NCBI RefSeq assembly: GCF_027497235.1
Contig: NZ_CP114902.1
Location: forward strand, 3,733,501 to 3,797,500
DNA: 64,000 nucleotides
From: Micromonospora sp. WMMD1128
GTDB taxonomy: Bacteria; Actinomycetota; Actinomycetes; Mycobacteriales; Micromonosporaceae
Direction: 5' to 3'
In this document: in pieces, positions 1 to 8,817 of the stretch
Layout: every line of letters begins with the position of its first letter
Numbering within the stretch: the stretch's first letter is position 1
Made by a program: the position numbers and the translations under genes
Notes under the pieces: model-generated
Databases searched by the model: none
The model's input: the letters and a program-made list of their open reading frames with translations, nothing else
Told to the model about the DNA's origin: nothing

Positions 1-331
1 TGGCGAAGGCGAACCCGGCCAACGCGCAGAGCACCGCCTGGCCCACGGCGATCGTGGTGGCGACGATGAGGCTGTTGAGCAGGGACTGCACGAACGGCAC
101 GATGGTGAAGACCAGATCCGCCAGGTGCAGGAAGTTGCCGCCGGGGGTGATCGTCGGCGGGAGGGTCGTCGCGGTGGCGGAGTCCGTCGTCGCCACCACG
201 AACATCCAGTAGAGCGGGAAGACGCTGCCCAGCGCCATGAGGGTGAGCAGCGCGTACACCAGGGTCGGGACGCGGTTGGCCGAGCGCCGCCGGGTCCGCG
301 TGGGTGCGGGGTTCGAGGGTACGGGCTTCAC
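1..331 (-). CDS. Sugar ABC transporter permease, MalG type (partial, N-terminal part)
   Basis: This is an inner-membrane permease subunit of a carbohydrate importer. It runs off the left edge, so only about 110 N-terminal residues are visible. The GTG start at 331 overlaps the stop of the upstream permease (GTGA), which implies translational coupling. The visible part has a basic N-terminus with TRTRRRSANR. A first membrane helix ([21 protein letters not shown]) follows, then an NSLIVATT stretch leading into the second helix, as in MalG-like binding-protein-dependent permeases. It is the last visible gene of a three-gene operon with the binding protein and first permease. The substrate is unknown; a plant-type oligosaccharide is an inference from the neighbouring glycosidases. 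Confidence 0.88.
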   Translation of the reverse strand, partial: MKPVPSNPAPTRTRRRSANRVPTLVYALLTLMALGSVFPLYWMFVVATTDSATATTLPPTITPGGNFLHLADLVFTIVPFVQSLLNSLIVATTIAVGQAVLCALAGFAFA

Positions 332-1290
332 GGGCGCTCCGAACGGATGCGGGTGGCCAGCAGATAGTTGAGTCCGGAGAAGGCCACCACGATGACGAAG
401 AGCGCGACGCCGACCGCCGCGCCGTAGCCGAAGTGGAACTGACCGAAGGACTGCTCGTAGAGGTAGAGGGTGACGGTCTGGCACTGCCGCGCCGCCCCGC
501 ACGTGAGTCCGCCCACCGGGTTGGCCAGCAGCGGCTCGGTGAAGACCTGCAACCCGCCGATGGTCGACGTCACGACGGTGAACAGAATGATCGGCCGTAA
601 CGAGGGGATGCTGATGTGGGTGAACTGTTTCCAGCCGCCCGCGCCGTCGGCGGCGGCAGCCTCGTACAGTTCCCGGGGAACCGCCTGCAGCGCGGCGAGG
701 TACAGCAGGGTGTTGTATCCGGTCCAGCGCCAGGCGATCATCGTGGCGATCATGAGGTGGCTGCCCCACAGCGACGCGGTGAAGTCGATGTGCGCGAAGC
801 CCAGCAGCCCGAGGAACCAGTTGATCATGCCGTAGTCGCGGTCGAACATCTGGGCGAAGACGATGGTCGTGGCCGCCACCGAGGTGACGTAGGGCACGAG
901 CACCGACATCCGGAACAACGCGGCCAGCCGCAGCCGCGCGTGGTTGAGCAGGTGCGCCAGGCCGAGCGCCAGGAGCAACTGCGGCACGGTCGACAGCACC
1001 CAGATGCTGAACGTGTTGCGCAGCGCCCCCCAGAAGCGCGGGTCGTGCAGGAGTTCGGTGAAGTTGTCCAGCCCCACGAAACGGTGCTCGCCGATGGGAT
1101 CCCAGTCGAACAGGGAGATGTAGAAGGTGAACAGCAACGGGAAGAGGCCGAAGATCAGGAAGAGCACGAAGAACGGCGAGATGTACGCGTACGGCGTCAG
1201 GAACTCCCGTACGCCCTGCCGGATCCGCCGCCTGCGATCGGGGCGCCGGACGTCAGGTGTGGCCGTGGCCGGGGTGAGCATGGTGGTCAA
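328..1290 (-). CDS. Sugar ABC transporter permease, MalF type
   Basis: This 320-residue permease has about six transmembrane helices. A cytoplasmic basic N-terminus (RRPDRRRRIRQG) is followed by the first helix at about 33-60. The coupling motif region is EAAAADGAGGWKQFTHISIPSLRP at about 210-233, matching the EAA loop of MalF-type permeases that docks on the ATPase. The start is TTG at 1290, with GAAGGTGA placed a few bases upstream; ATG at 1281 is an alternative. It lies downstream of the binding lipoprotein gene with a hairpin between them. No ATPase gene is present, as is usual for actinomycete sugar importers that share an MsiK-like ATPase. Confidence 0.93.
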   Translation of the reverse strand: MTTMLTPATATPDVRRPDRRRRIRQGVREFLTPYAYISPFFVLFLIFGLFPLLFTFYISLFDWDPIGEHRFVGLDNFTELLHDPRFWGALRNTFSIWVLSTVPQLLLALGLAHLLNHARLRLAALFRMSVLVPYVTSVAATTIVFAQMFDRDYGMINWFLGLLGFAHIDFTASLWGSHLMIATMIAWRWTGYNTLLYLAALQAVPRELYEAAAADGAGGWKQFTHISIPSLRPIILFTVVTSTIGGLQVFTEPLLANPVGGLTCGAARQCQTVTLYLYEQSFGQFHFGYGAAVGVALFVIVVAFSGLNYLLATRIRSERP

Positions 1291-1309
1291 AGCGTCACCT
1301 TCCCGAGGT

Positions 1310-1338
1310 GCGGCGGCCGGACCGGATCCGGCCGCCGC
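1310..1338. terminator. Hairpin between binding-protein and permease genes
   Basis: A perfect 12-bp inverted repeat (1310-1321 and 1327-1338) with a 5-nt loop and no T-run. Its place between a binding-protein gene and its permeases suggests mRNA 3' end protection or partial attenuation, which would give more binding protein than permease. The other sugar operon in this window has a similar hairpin at 61802-61837. Confidence 0.6.
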
Positions 1339-1352
1339 GCCTCAGCCCTCCG

Positions 1353-2609
1353 TCATTCGCGTACGGCGTTCTTGACATTCGTCAGCGCGGTGTTCCAGGC
1401 GTTGGCCGGATCCACCTTGCCCTGCTCGACGCTGGTGAGCGTGTTGAGCAACTCGGTGCCGATGGGGCCGTCCTGCGGGCCGAAGTAGAAGGGCTTGATC
1501 CCCACCACCGACTGGGTGTAGATCTTGCCGATCGGCGCGTTGCTGAAGAACGGGTCGGTCTTTCCGACCAGCTGCGGGTCGGTGTAGACCGACGGCGTGG
1601 TGGGCAGCGATCCCTGCAACAGGAAGTGGTCGAGCTGGCCCTTCGGCGACTGCATCTCGGAGATGTAGTTCCACGCCGCCTTCGCGTTCTTGGCGCGCTT
1701 GGGGATGGCGAGGAAGCTCCCGCCCCAGTTCCCCGAGCCACCGGGGATGGTGGCGATGTCCCACTTGCCGTCCGTCTCGGGGGCGTTCGTCTTCATCTGG
1801 CTGAGCATCCAGGACGGTGAGCACACCACCGCGTAGTCGCCCTTCTTCATGGCCGCGGTCCAGCCGGACGAGAACGACGTCTGTTTGGCGGAGATGCCCG
1901 CGGCGAAGGCCCGCAACGTCACGTCGAACGCCGCCTTGACCTGGTCGTTGTCGTAGTCAATCTTGCGGTCGGCGCTGTAGTAGCGCTGGCTGCCCTGGTT
2001 GACCGCCTGGAAGAAGACGCTCGTCGGCGTGTTGTCCACGAACGGCTTCCCGGTCTGCTGGACGTACTTCTTGCCGACGTTGATGAACTCGTCCCACGTC
2101 GGCCAGAGCTTGGCGACCTCGTCCCGGTCGGTGGGCAGCCCGGCCGCCTTGAACAGATCGGTACGGTACGCGACCGCGAGGCCGCCGACGTCTGTCGGCA
2201 CCCCGATGATCTTGCCGTCCTGGGTCGTCGACTGTGCCATCACCCAGTCGAGGTAGTTCCCCTTGATGTCGCCCGCGCCGAGCGTGGTGAGGTCGACGAA
2301 GTTGTCCGGCGACTGCATGAACTTCGGCAGGTCGTCGGCCTGGATCAGCACCAGGTCGGGCACCTTGCCGCCGGCCAGCGCGGCGGTGAGCGCCTGCGCG
2401 GTCTCGGTCGTGCTGCCCACCTCGGTGAGCTTGACGCGCACATCCGGGTGCGCCTTGGTGTAGACGTCGACGTCGGCCTTCTGGTTGATGTTGGCGAACG
2501 ACCAGAACTCGAAGGTGTTGGAGTCGGACTTGCCATCTGATCCCCCACAGCCGGCGAGGAGGAGCGCGGCGGTGGCGAAGACGGCTGCGGTGGTCCGGAC
2601 GCGATTCAA
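1353..2609 (-). CDS. Sugar ABC transporter substrate-binding lipoprotein
   Basis: This 418-residue family 1 extracellular solute-binding protein delivers sugar to the permeases encoded downstream. A lipoprotein signal peptide ends in the lipobox LLAGC at about residue 20, so it should be anchored outside the membrane. Typical features follow: FEFWSFANINQKADVDVY, a VPTDVGGLAVAYRTDLF segment and a C-terminal QGKVDPANAWNTAL tail. The start is TTG at 2609, chosen because GGAGGG lies directly upstream. It is the first gene of the operon, and an A/T-rich palindrome at 2686-2703 lies in its promoter region. It resembles the binding protein at 60522-61793 in length and organisation. Confidence 0.93.
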   Translation of the reverse strand: MNRVRTTAAVFATAALLLAGCGGSDGKSDSNTFEFWSFANINQKADVDVYTKAHPDVRVKLTEVGSTTETAQALTAALAGGKVPDLVLIQADDLPKFMQSPDNFVDLTTLGAGDIKGNYLDWVMAQSTTQDGKIIGVPTDVGGLAVAYRTDLFKAAGLPTDRDEVAKLWPTWDEFINVGKKYVQQTGKPFVDNTPTSVFFQAVNQGSQRYYSADRKIDYDNDQVKAAFDVTLRAFAAGISAKQTSFSSGWTAAMKKGDYAVVCSPSWMLSQMKTNAPETDGKWDIATIPGGSGNWGGSFLAIPKRAKNAKAAWNYISEMQSPKGQLDHFLLQGSLPTTPSVYTDPQLVGKTDPFFSNAPIGKIYTQSVVGIKPFYFGPQDGPIGTELLNTLTSVEQGKVDPANAWNTALTNVKNAVRE

Positions 2610-2985
2610 CGGCCCTCCATCGGTGATCGTGAAGCGGCGGTGGTCGGGTGACCGTGGCGCATCAGGGCGACGACTGTCACCTCTGAAATTTATCGAGAAA
2701 TTTACATGCCCTGATACGGTGCGCTGAGGCTACTAACTGCCCCGTCATCCGTCAATCACCCCGCTGCCAGCGCGAGCGCCGGACGGCAGGGCGACTTTCC
2801 GACCCGTACGGCCCCGAAAGTTTCGGAACAAGCAGCCGGCCGGAGGCGGCGCGGTCGCGGGTGGCCGGGGCAGGGAAGTGGACCCTGCTGGGGGTGGCCA
2901 GGTTGAGCACGATCTAATGCACCGGCCACCCCGTCCCACCCGGGTGGCTGAGCCCGCACCCTGATCGCCCGGCCCCGGAGACCTC
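2610..2985. other. Divergent intergenic region, sugar ABC operon / MFS gene
   Basis: This 376-bp non-coding stretch holds the divergent promoters. It contains the A/T-rich palindrome at 2686-2703, in an otherwise G+C-rich region, and a perfect 12-bp palindrome CCACCCGGGTGG at 2936-2947, about 39 bp before the MFS start. No convincing gene was seen. Confidence 0.6.
2686..2703. promoter_or_regulatory. A/T-rich palindromic operator candidate
   Basis: The 18-bp sequence AAATTTATCGAGAAATTT is palindromic at 16 of 18 positions. It lies 77-94 bp upstream of the binding-protein start and is markedly A/T-rich for this genome. It is a good candidate repressor site for the sugar operon, but no cognate regulator gene is visible beside it. 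Confidence 0.55.
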
Positions 2986-4263
2986 ATGACCGGCATCCGC
3001 CCCCCGCAACAGGTGGTCACGATCGACGACCCACCGGCGCGACAACCGGGCGTCGGCCGCCTGCTCGCGCTGCTCCTCCCCGCCGTGGCGGCCATGTACG
3101 CGCTGTTCAACGGCATCTCGGCGGTCATCCTCCCGGCTCAGGTGGAGGCCGTGGACCCGACGTCGAAGGTCGGCAACCTCGCCCTGCTCACCACGCTCGC
3201 CGCCGTCGCGTCGATGGTCGCCATCCCCGCCGGCGGGGCGATCTCCGACCGGACCCGTTCCCGCTACGGACGCCGAACGCCGTGGATCGCCGGGGCGGCG
3301 GTGGCCTCGGCCGTCGCCTGCGTCCTCATGGGGCTGGCGGAGAGCCTGCCGGGGTTGATCGCGACCATGGTGGTGCTGTGGTTCACGGCGAACTTCTACT
3401 CGGGCGCGATCACCGCGATCCTTCCCGACCGCGTTCCCCCGCGACGTCGCGGCGTGGCGTCGGCGGTCATCGGGCTGGGCACCCCGGTCGGCATCGTCTT
3501 CGGCGTCCAGGTGGCCAGCCGGTTGGGCCAACTGACCGCGTACGTGGTCATCGGCGCGGTCCTGCTGGTCACCACCGCGCTCCTGCTGCTCGGCGCCCGG
3601 GAGGGCTCGGCACGCGGCCTGCCGGTCGCGGTGCCCGGCCGCAGGAGTCCGGGGCAGTCCGTCCGGTCGTTCTTCGCCGCGTTCGCCACCCGGGACTTCC
3701 GGCTGGCCTTCCTCAGCCGGTTCATGCTCTTCTCGTCCTACTTCGTGGTCAGCGGCTACACCTTCTACACGTTGCAGGACTACATCGGCACCGGCAACGT
3801 GCCCGACGGCGACGTCGCGACGGCGGTGAGCACCCTGCTCACCCTGAGCGTCGTGGTGTGGGTGGTCGTCGCCGGCGTCGCGGGCTGGATCGCGGACCGG
3901 GTGGACCGCCGCAAGCTGTTCGTCGGGGTGAGCGCCCTCGGCGTCGCCGCGTCGATGACGATTCCCCTGGCCGTGCCCACCTGGACCGGGATGCTCGTCT
4001 ACTCCGCCTGCCTGGGCGCTTCGATCGGCACCTATTTCGCCATCGACCTGGCCGTCATGTCCCTGGTGCTGCCGGACGCCGACCGCGAAGGCCGGGACCT
4101 GGGGATCCTCCAGGTGGCCACCGGCCTGCCCCAGTTGCTCGCCGGGGCGGTGGCCAGCGCGGTGATCACCTGGTGCGGTGGCTACCCCGCGTTGTTCGTC
4201 TTCGGCATCCTGAGCGCGGTGGTGTCGGGCCTGCTGATGCTCCGCATCCGCAGCATCCGGTGA
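2986..4263 (+). CDS. MFS transporter
   Basis: This 425-residue polytopic membrane protein has about twelve predicted helices. The cytoplasmic loop between helices 2 and 3 reads GGAISDRTRSRYGRRTPWI (residues about 84-103), the MFS signature in the form typical of sugar/cation-type porters. The second half has a matching GWIADRVDRRKLF loop. The ATG at 2986 follows GGAG by a few bases. It is transcribed divergently from the sugar importer, so it may export or import a related carbohydrate; the substrate cannot be told from sequence. A large regulator gene starts 37 bp downstream and may be co-transcribed. Confidence 0.9.
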   Translation: MTGIRPPQQVVTIDDPPARQPGVGRLLALLLPAVAAMYALFNGISAVILPAQVEAVDPTSKVGNLALLTTLAAVASMVAIPAGGAISDRTRSRYGRRTPWIAGAAVASAVACVLMGLAESLPGLIATMVVLWFTANFYSGAITAILPDRVPPRRRGVASAVIGLGTPVGIVFGVQVASRLGQLTAYVVIGAVLLVTTALLLLGAREGSARGLPVAVPGRRSPGQSVRSFFAAFATRDFRLAFLSRFMLFSSYFVVSGYTFYTLQDYIGTGNVPDGDVATAVSTLLTLSVVVWVVVAGVAGWIADRVDRRKLFVGVSALGVAASMTIPLAVPTWTGMLVYSACLGASIGTYFAIDLAVMSLVLPDADREGRDLGILQVATGLPQLLAGAVASAVITWCGGYPALFVFGILSAVVSGLLMLRIRSIR

Positions 4264-4299
4264 GCCGCCGGAGAGGGAACCACGGCGCGCCGGCGGCGG

Positions 4300-7200
4300 A
4301 TGGCCCGACGCCTCGCGACTGGTACCCTCCGTGGCGTGGGTGGCGGTACCTACCATTTCGATGGATACGAGCTTGATGCCTCCCTCTACGAGCTTCGACG
4401 TGCCGGGAAGCGCATCCCGCTGGAACCCCGGGCGTTCGACGTCCTCCACCACCTGATCACGCACCGCGACCGGGTCGTGTCCAAGGAAGAGCTTCTGGAC
4501 TCGGTGTGGGGCGACCGGTTCGTGAGCGAGGCGGCGGTCACCACCGTGCTCCGGACCATCCGCGTGGCGATCGGCGACGCCGGGAAAGAGCAGCGGCTGA
4601 TCCGTACGGCGTATCGCCGTGGTTACCAGTTCGTCGGCACGGTCATGCGGACGGCGGCCGGGGTCCGGCCGGGGTCGGCACACGGCGTCCCCCTGCCCGC
4701 ACGGCTGGCGGCGTCGTCGGGTCTGGCCTTCGCCGGCCGGGAGCACGAGCGCGCGACGCTCACGGACGTGTGGAAGGAGGTGATCGCGTCGGAACAACGG
4801 CGGGTGGTGTTGGTCAGCGGAGAGGCGGGGATCGGCAAGACGACGTTGTGCTCGGTGTTCGCGGCGGCGGCGCACCGCGAGGCGGTGGTGCTGTACGGGC
4901 GGTGCGACGAGGAGTTGTCCGTCCCGTACCAACCCTGGCGTGAGGTGCTGACGAGTCTCGACCGGGATGCCCCCGATCTCCTCGCCGGCCATCAGGAAGC
5001 GCTCGCGCCGTTGCTGGGTGGCGCGTGCGCGGTGGACCTGGAATCGGACGCCGCCCGGTTCACGCTCTACAACTCGGTGCTCGACGTGCTCGGCGCCGTC
5101 TCGGCACGCGGCCGGCCCGCGATCGTGGTGCTCGACGACCTGCACTGGGCGGACGTGCAGACGCTCGCTCTCCTGCTTCACCTCGTCGGTCGGGCCCTGG
5201 CGACACCGGTGTTGGTGATCGCGACGTTCCGGGACACCGATCTCGCCGCCGAGCATCCGCTCGCCGTGTTGTTGGCCGCGACCCATCGCGAACCGGGCAT
5301 CACCCGGCTGGCCCTGCGTGGCCTCGACGGCAGCGAGGTGCTCAGCCTCCTGGAGACGGTCGCGGGCCACGAGATGGACCACGACGGGCTCGTGCTGCGG
5401 GACGTGCTGCGGGACGAGACGGAAGGCAACCCCTTCTTCGTCACCGAGATCCTCCGCCACCTCACCGAGACCGGGGCCATCAGCCAACAGGACGACGGTC
5501 GCTGGGCGGCTCCGACCCATCTGCGCAACCGGGGACTACCCGTCAGCGTGCGCGAGGTCGTGGGCCGCCGCGTGCAACGACTCGGCCCCGAAACCCGTCG
5601 GGCGCTCGACACCGCCTCGATCATCGGTCGGGACTTCGCGCTCGATCTGCTCGCCGAACTGCTCGCCGAGGACCCCGTCCGCACGTTCGAGCGTCTCCTG
5701 CCGGCGGTGGACAACGCGCTCGTCACCGACGCCGTCGGACGGTTCGCGTTCACGCACGCCATCGTCGCCCACACCCTGTACGCGGAGCTGAGCCCCACCG
5801 CGCGTGCGTTCGGCCATCAGGCGGTCGCCGTCGCGCTGGAGCGACGGGTCGGCGACGACGCGGGCGAGCGGGCCGGCGAGATCGCCCACCACTGGATCCA
5901 CGCCCTCGGGCCGCAGAGCCGCGGCAAGGCCGCCTGGTACGCGCAGCGGGCGGGCGACTACGCGCTGACCCGCCTCGCGCCCGACGACGCCGTCGGCTGG
6001 TATCTCCGCGTCCTCGAACTCCTCCCCGGCGGCGACACGACGCAGCGCGGTGAAACCCTCCTCGGCCTCGGGACCGCCCAACGCCAGGCGGGCGACCCCG
6101 CACACCGCGACACGCTCCTCGACGCCGGCCGTCTCGCGATCGCCCTGCACGACGACGCGCTTCTCGTGCGCGCCGCGCTCGCCAACAACCGCGGCGACGT
6201 CAGCCAGTTCGGGGCTGTCGACGACGAGCGGGTCGAGATCCTGCGGCGGGCGATCGCGGCCCGACCCGGCAAGGCCGACGGTGCGCTCCTGCACGCGATG
6301 CTCGCCATCGAGATCCACGCCGGCTCCGAGGAGCAGGTCGAGGAAGCGGCCTCGGGCGCGCTCGCGCTCGCCCGCGAGTCCGGCGAGGACCGCGTCGTCG
6401 CGCACGTCGCGCGCCTCACCGAGAGCGCGCTACGCACGCTGGACGCGCTCGAACGCCGCGAGCAGTTGTTGCACGAGGGCATCGCCGCCGCGGAACGCAC
6501 CGGCGACGGGCTGCTACGCGGCATGCTCTCGATGTCCCATCACGAGATCGCGCTGGAACGCGGCGACCGCGACACGATGGACCGGGAGAAGGACATCCGG
6601 GACACGTTCGCCAGGCGCAACGCGGAACCCTTCGTCCGCTGGACCAACGCCCAGACGCAGTCGATCCACCTCTTCCTGGACGGCGACCTCGACGGGGCCG
6701 AAGCCGTCGCCCACACCGCGTTCGAACTCGGCCTGGCAACCGGACAGCCCGAGGCGTTCTTCGGCTACGCCGGTCAGGTCTTCCAGATCCGTCGTGCCCA
6801 GGGCCGGCTCGCCGAGGTGGCCGACACCCTCGAACAGGTCCTCGACCAGAACCCGACGCTGCAGGTCTTCCGGGCCGGGCTGGCCCACGTGTGGTGTGAG
6901 CTCGGCCGCGGGTCGGACGCTCGGGCGCTCGCCGACTCCCTCGACGTCTCGCCCGGCGGCGCGCCCCAGTTCTGGTCGACGGCCCTGATGCTGTGGGCGG
7001 AGACCTGCCACGCCCTCGCTCTTCCCGCACCGGCGTCGCGACTCGTGCCGGTCCTCGACGGTTGGCGGGGCCAGGTCGCCAGCACCGGCGCGACCACCGA
7101 GGGCGCCATCGCCTACGGACTCGGTCGCGCGCTGGCGACCGTCGGCCGTCTCGACGACGCCGCCGCCGCCTACGACCTGGCCCTCACCGTCAACCGCCGG

Positions 7201-7374
7201 CTCCGGGCTCCGCTGTTCGTCGCCCGCACCCAACTCGCCTACGCCGAACTGCTCGCCGGGGCCGAACCCGACCGGGCCCGGGCCCTCGCCACCGACGCGC
7301 GGACCACCACCGGTCGGTTCGGCTTCACCGGCATCCGGCACCGCAGCGAGCGACTCCTCGAACGCCTCGGTTAG
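4300..7374 (+). CDS. Winged-helix / AAA ATPase / TPR transcriptional regulator
   Basis: This 1024-residue regulator resembles a LAL protein but carries an OmpR/PhoB-type winged helix at the N-terminus (about 17-113; VVSKEELLDSVWGDRFVSEAAVTTVLRTIR) instead of a C-terminal LuxR domain. A STAND/AAA NTPase follows, with an intact Walker A (GEAGIGKTTL, Lys180) and Walker B (IVVLDDLHWAD, about 275-286). The C-terminal half is helical and TPR-like, probably for ligand or partner sensing. ATG 4300 lacks a good Shine-Dalgarno sequence; GTG 4336, just before the winged helix, is an alternative start. Its targets are unknown; the MFS gene upstream is a likely neighbour target. Confidence 0.88.
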   Translation: MARRLATGTLRGVGGGTYHFDGYELDASLYELRRAGKRIPLEPRAFDVLHHLITHRDRVVSKEELLDSVWGDRFVSEAAVTTVLRTIRVAIGDAGKEQRLIRTAYRRGYQFVGTVMRTAAGVRPGSAHGVPLPARLAASSGLAFAGREHERATLTDVWKEVIASEQRRVVLVSGEAGIGKTTLCSVFAAAAHREAVVLYGRCDEELSVPYQPWREVLTSLDRDAPDLLAGHQEALAPLLGGACAVDLESDAARFTLYNSVLDVLGAVSARGRPAIVVLDDLHWADVQTLALLLHLVGRALATPVLVIATFRDTDLAAEHPLAVLLAATHREPGITRLALRGLDGSEVLSLLETVAGHEMDHDGLVLRDVLRDETEGNPFFVTEILRHLTETGAISQQDDGRWAAPTHLRNRGLPVSVREVVGRRVQRLGPETRRALDTASIIGRDFALDLLAELLAEDPVRTFERLLPAVDNALVTDAVGRFAFTHAIVAHTLYAELSPTARAFGHQAVAVALERRVGDDAGERAGEIAHHWIHALGPQSRGKAAWYAQRAGDYALTRLAPDDAVGWYLRVLELLPGGDTTQRGETLLGLGTAQRQAGDPAHRDTLLDAGRLAIALHDDALLVRAALANNRGDVSQFGAVDDERVEILRRAIAARPGKADGALLHAMLAIEIHAGSEEQVEEAASGALALARESGEDRVVAHVARLTESALRTLDALERREQLLHEGIAAAERTGDGLLRGMLSMSHHEIALERGDRDTMDREKDIRDTFARRNAEPFVRWTNAQTQSIHLFLDGDLDGAEAVAHTAFELGLATGQPEAFFGYAGQVFQIRRAQGRLAEVADTLEQVLDQNPTLQVFRAGLAHVWCELGRGSDARALADSLDVSPGGAPQFWSTALMLWAETCHALALPAPASRLVPVLDGWRGQVASTGATTEGAIAYGLGRALATVGRLDDAAAAYDLALTVNRRLRAPLFVARTQLAYAELLAGAEPDRARALATDARTTTGRFGFTGIRHRSERLLERLG

Positions 7375-7392
7375 CTCGTCGTCCACCGCCAC

Positions 7393-8736
7393 TCACGCCC
7401 CCAGACGGAACGCCTCGATGTGCCGCTGACGGGCCGGCACCCGCAGCGCGCGCAGGCTGCGCTGCACGGTGGCCGCCATCGCGGCCGGGCCGCACAGGTA
7501 GACGTCACGGTCGGCGATGTCCGGCACCAGACCGCGCAGGCTCTCCGGGCTGAACGGCTGGCTGCCGTCGGTGGTGCGGCCGGTCAGCAGGTGCAACCGG
7601 GCCCCCCGGGCCCGCACCAGATCGCGCAGCTCGCCGATCAGCACCGCGTCGGCGGGCGTCCGCGCCCGGTAGAGGACCACGATGTCACCGGTCAGGTCCC
7701 GGTCCTCCAGCAGCGCCCGGATCGGCGTGACGCCGATACCGCCGGCGATCAGCACCGTGTTCTCCCGGGTGCGGCCGGCGGTGGTGAGCGCGCCGTACGG
7801 GCCCTCGACGTAGACCCGGGTGCCCACCGGCAACTGCCGCAACCCGGCGCTCGTGGAACCGATCGCCTTGGCGGTCAGTCGCAGGGTGCGGCCGTCCGGC
7901 GCGGCCGACAGCGACCACGGGTTGACCTGCCACCAGGAGTTGTGACCGGGGAACCGCCACCAGAAGAACTGCCCGGGCCGGGCACGCAGCCGGTCGAGCC
8001 GGTCGCCGCCGACGTACACGGAGACGGCCTGGTCGGTCTCCGGGACGACGGCGACGACCCGCAGCCGGTGACGGGCGTTGCGCGCCAGCGGCACGAACAG
8101 CCGGTTGACGAGCAACGCGCCGATCGCAAAGGCCCACAGAGCCCACCAGTACGCCTTGGTGAGGGTGCTGGACGCGAACGAGCTGCCCTCGTAGACCTGG
8201 TGGATCACCGACAACACGATCATCACGTACACCACCATGTGGGTGGCGTGCCATGCCTCGTAGGACATCCGGCGGCGGGCCATCCGCACCGAGGTGGACG
8301 CCATCACGCACACCAGGCCCGCGGCGATCATGCCGAGCAGCACCGGCGTCTGCCCGGCCAGGTTCGGGATCTCTTCGAGGAACGAGATCCGGTCGAGCCG
8401 GGCGTAGCCGAGCAGGACGAACGTCGGGTGCAGCAGCACGAGCCAGAAGATCGTGAAGCCCGTCCAGCGGTGCCAGTTGGTGAGCTTGTCCATGCCGATC
8501 CGCCGCTCCAGGAACGGCACGCGCCCGATCAGCAGCAGCTGAAGCGCCATCACGAAGCCCAGATGCAGGCCGAGGAACCGGCCGATCCCGGTCAGGGTGT
8601 TCGGCACCGGCCTGCTCGGATTGACGAACATCACCTCGACGATCAGCAGGTTGACCAGGAGGAACACCCAGAGCGTCAGGTACGCGGCTCGGGACTGGCC
8701 GGTGCGGCGCACCTGCGGCGGAGTTGCGGTGTACAT
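7393..8736 (-). CDS. Ferric-reductase-like membrane flavo-oxidoreductase
   Basis: This 447-residue protein has six N-terminal membrane helices with the paired histidines expected of a b-type haem ferric reductase domain (LGLHLGF, NWHRWTGF, VLLHPTF, WHATHMVVY, VIHQV). A cytoplasmic FAD/NAD(P)H domain follows: FAD-binding NPWSLS, dinucleotide-binding IAGGIGVTPIRALL and C-terminal YLCGPAAMAATV. It should move electrons from NAD(P)H across the membrane to a metal or quinone-like acceptor. ATG 8736 is chosen because AGGAAGG lies 6 bp upstream; the reading frame extends further but without a ribosome site. It is convergent with the regulator at 4300-7374 and separated from it by only 18 bp. Confidence 0.9.
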   Translation of the reverse strand: MYTATPPQVRRTGQSRAAYLTLWVFLLVNLLIVEVMFVNPSRPVPNTLTGIGRFLGLHLGFVMALQLLLIGRVPFLERRIGMDKLTNWHRWTGFTIFWLVLLHPTFVLLGYARLDRISFLEEIPNLAGQTPVLLGMIAAGLVCVMASTSVRMARRRMSYEAWHATHMVVYVMIVLSVIHQVYEGSSFASSTLTKAYWWALWAFAIGALLVNRLFVPLARNARHRLRVVAVVPETDQAVSVYVGGDRLDRLRARPGQFFWWRFPGHNSWWQVNPWSLSAAPDGRTLRLTAKAIGSTSAGLRQLPVGTRVYVEGPYGALTTAGRTRENTVLIAGGIGVTPIRALLEDRDLTGDIVVLYRARTPADAVLIGELRDLVRARGARLHLLTGRTTDGSQPFSPESLRGLVPDIADRDVYLCGPAAMAATVQRSLRALRVPARQRHIEAFRLGA

Positions 8737-8817
8737 CGCGAACCTTCCTGAAACGGCCCGGCCGGGGCCGGTGGGACCGCGTGCCACGACGGGCGGCGCG
8801 GGAGGGGAGGCGTGGGT

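Noticed and set aside
2914..5520. Long open frame of about 870 codons on the - strand opposite the MFS and regulator genes
   Set aside because: Arg/Gly/Pro/His-rich composition with no motifs, lying opposite two well-supported genes. It is the usual mirror frame in high-G+C DNA.
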